DNA from: UBA1858 sp964636225
GTDB taxonomy: Bacteria; Pseudomonadota; Gammaproteobacteria; UBA4575
Assembly: GCA_964636225.1 (NCBI GenBank)
Contig: CAZWQM010000042.1
Location: 1 to 7,318, forward strand
DNA: 7,318 nucleotides
Reading direction: 5' to 3'
Shown: in pieces, positions 6,211 through 7,318 of the stretch
Layout of the letters: the number at the start of each line of letters is the position of its first letter
How positions within the stretch are numbered: position 1 is the first letter of the stretch
Position numbers and translations under genes: made by a program
The notes under the pieces: model-generated
Databases searched by the model: none
The model's input: the letters and a program-made list of their open reading frames with translations, nothing else
Told to the model about the DNA's origin: nothing

Positions 6211-7318
6211 ATGCTCCAGCTGTTTAGCCGAAACAAAGAAAATGGCTCCGTTCAGCTCGTGCACGGATCCGAGCTTGCGCAGACAAAAGGAAAATACTTT
6301 ATTCAGCTCGATGCCAAAGGCAAAATTCTTTTTATCAACTTTGCACTTAAGGAATATTTTCTTATATATGACATTTATGATGTGGAGAAAATGCTTTCAG
6401 ATAAACTACCAAAGCTATGTCAATCCTTATCAAAATCCAATGCCTCAGAAGTTGTAAAAGTAGAATACAAAGATAAATTATGGGTCTGGGAATTTAAAGG
6501 GCAAAACAGGAATGCCGTAACTGTTGAGCTGCTCAACACTGGAGATTTCGAAAATATCAGTCATTCCACAGCGCATGAAAATGCTGAGCAGTTAAATGAA
6601 GAAATTTTTGGAAGTATTCCTGCCAGCCTATGTGTCACAAGCTCAAGCAATTTCGAGATTATATATACTAACCATAAATTTCAAGAAATGTTCGCTATTG
6701 CCGAAGGTGAGCCGAAGGAAATATCCGGTCTGATTAAAAATAATGCTGTGATGCAGGATATTAATGGGTCTATTAATGATACAGATCATGTAGACAATGT
6801 TTTATTTGTCTATACCAAGTCCGGTGAAAGTTTCTGGAAAAATAAAAACAAATATATCTCTATCAGTATCAAACGATCAAAGCAGATATTCGGAGATGCG
6901 CTGGTATGGAAATTTGAAGACATCACCGAATTGAAATCATTGCAGTATCAGCATGAGCAGTATAAGAGAAAATTTGACACGGCTATTCAAGCTGCAACCG
7001 AAGGAATTTTTGAATGGTCCAAATTACAGGAGAATGGCGATTGGTGGTCAAAGCCTATGTATAGTCTTCTGGGGTTAGATGTAGATAATTCAAAGCCTTC
7101 GTTTGAACTGTTAAAAAGGCTTATGTGTCCAAAAGATAAGAAAATCTTTGATAATCTTGTACAAAGCGATATTCGATCAAAACAGTATTTCTCAATGGAA
7201 TGCCGTTTAACTGTAAACGAAAAGGGATTTCGCTGGTTCCGACTTATAGTATTGGGAGCTTTTGATGCCTCAGGAGAATTAAATAAGTTAATCGGCTCTT
7301 TGGTGAATATCCATTCAG
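6211..7318 (+). CDS. multi-PAS sensor protein, partial (C terminus outside the window)
   Basis: An open frame runs from ATG 6211 off the right edge (369 residues seen). It has no signal peptide or membrane segment and looks like a cytosolic sensor. Residues about 27-110 look like a divergent PAS domain (KYFIQLDAKGKILFINFALKEYF). Residues about 130-245 form a second PAS (EIFGSIPASL, EIIYTNHKFQEMF) closed by the PAC-type end WKFEDITELKSLQ. A short coiled linker follows (240-255), then a third PAS of the PAS_3 type (255-369: FDTAIQAATEGIFEW, later GFRWFRLIVLGAFDASGELNKLIGSL). Such sensors usually end in a histidine kinase, GGDEF/EAL or chemotaxis domain; none is visible here. No ribosome site stands before ATG 6211; the frame is open back to 6148 and TTG 6172 is an alternative start. 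It lies 123 bases after the preceding gene. Confidence 0.85.
   Translation, partial: MLQLFSRNKENGSVQLVHGSELAQTKGKYFIQLDAKGKILFINFALKEYFLIYDIYDVEKMLSDKLPKLCQSLSKSNASEVVKVEYKDKLWVWEFKGQNRNAVTVELLNTGDFENISHSTAHENAEQLNEEIFGSIPASLCVTSSSNFEIIYTNHKFQEMFAIAEGEPKEISGLIKNNAVMQDINGSINDTDHVDNVLFVYTKSGESFWKNKNKYISISIKRSKQIFGDALVWKFEDITELKSLQYQHEQYKRKFDTAIQAATEGIFEWSKLQENGDWWSKPMYSLLGLDVDNSKPSFELLKRLMCPKDKKIFDNLVQSDIRSKQYFSMECRLTVNEKGFRWFRLIVLGAFDASGELNKLIGSLVNIHS

Noticed and set aside
6197..6457. Plus-strand open frame of 86 codons starting with TTG
   Set aside because: It overlaps the start of the PAS protein in another frame; the PAS frame has domain motifs and runs to the window edge.
1..7318. CRISPR array or defence-type gene cluster
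   Set aside because: No regularly spaced direct repeats and no nuclease, helicase, reverse-transcriptase or toxin-antitoxin motifs were seen.

Overview
The window looks like a stretch of a moderately AT-rich Gram-negative chromosome, probably a gammaproteobacterium. The basis is a FadL/OmpP1-type outer-membrane protein, an envelope efflux adaptor of the HlyD/RND-adaptor class, tRNA genes close to the enterobacterial type, and sigma70-like promoters. No gene here fixes the genus.

Left part (1-2100). A tRNA-Leu(CAG) runs off the left edge on the minus strand and has a strong TTGACA-type promoter. After about 550 bases of regulatory, non-coding DNA comes a complete FadL-family porin gene on the plus strand. 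It has a good extended -10 promoter, a near-consensus FNR/Anr-type box further upstream, and a 14-bp perfect hairpin terminator behind it.

Middle (2100-4110). A short intergenic repeat with nested inverted repeats is followed directly by the decayed 3' end of an ABC-transporter permease of the FtsX/MacB type. The front of that gene is missing, there is an in-frame TGA, and the frame slips near its end. Seven bases after the ancestral permease stop, a full-length periplasmic adaptor (HlyD-like) starts with GTG. The operon would normally be ATPase, permease, adaptor; here only the adaptor survives intact, so it is an orphan.

Right part (4111-7318). A complete tRNA-Arg(ACG) has its own promoter and terminator and is followed by a densely folded 90-base non-coding segment. 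Then comes a tight three-gene cluster: a DUF2237 protein, a protein with the spermidine-synthase/methyltransferase fold but altered key positions, and an unrecognised 81-residue protein. Spacings of 5 and 14 bases suggest one transcript. The window ends inside a multi-PAS sensor protein whose output domain lies outside.

The genes do not form one pathway. The most notable points are the operon decay that left an intact orphan adaptor, the repeat at the decay boundary, the structured segment after tRNA-Arg, and the uncharacterised three-gene cluster. I saw no CRISPR array, transposase, integrase or clear new defence system.
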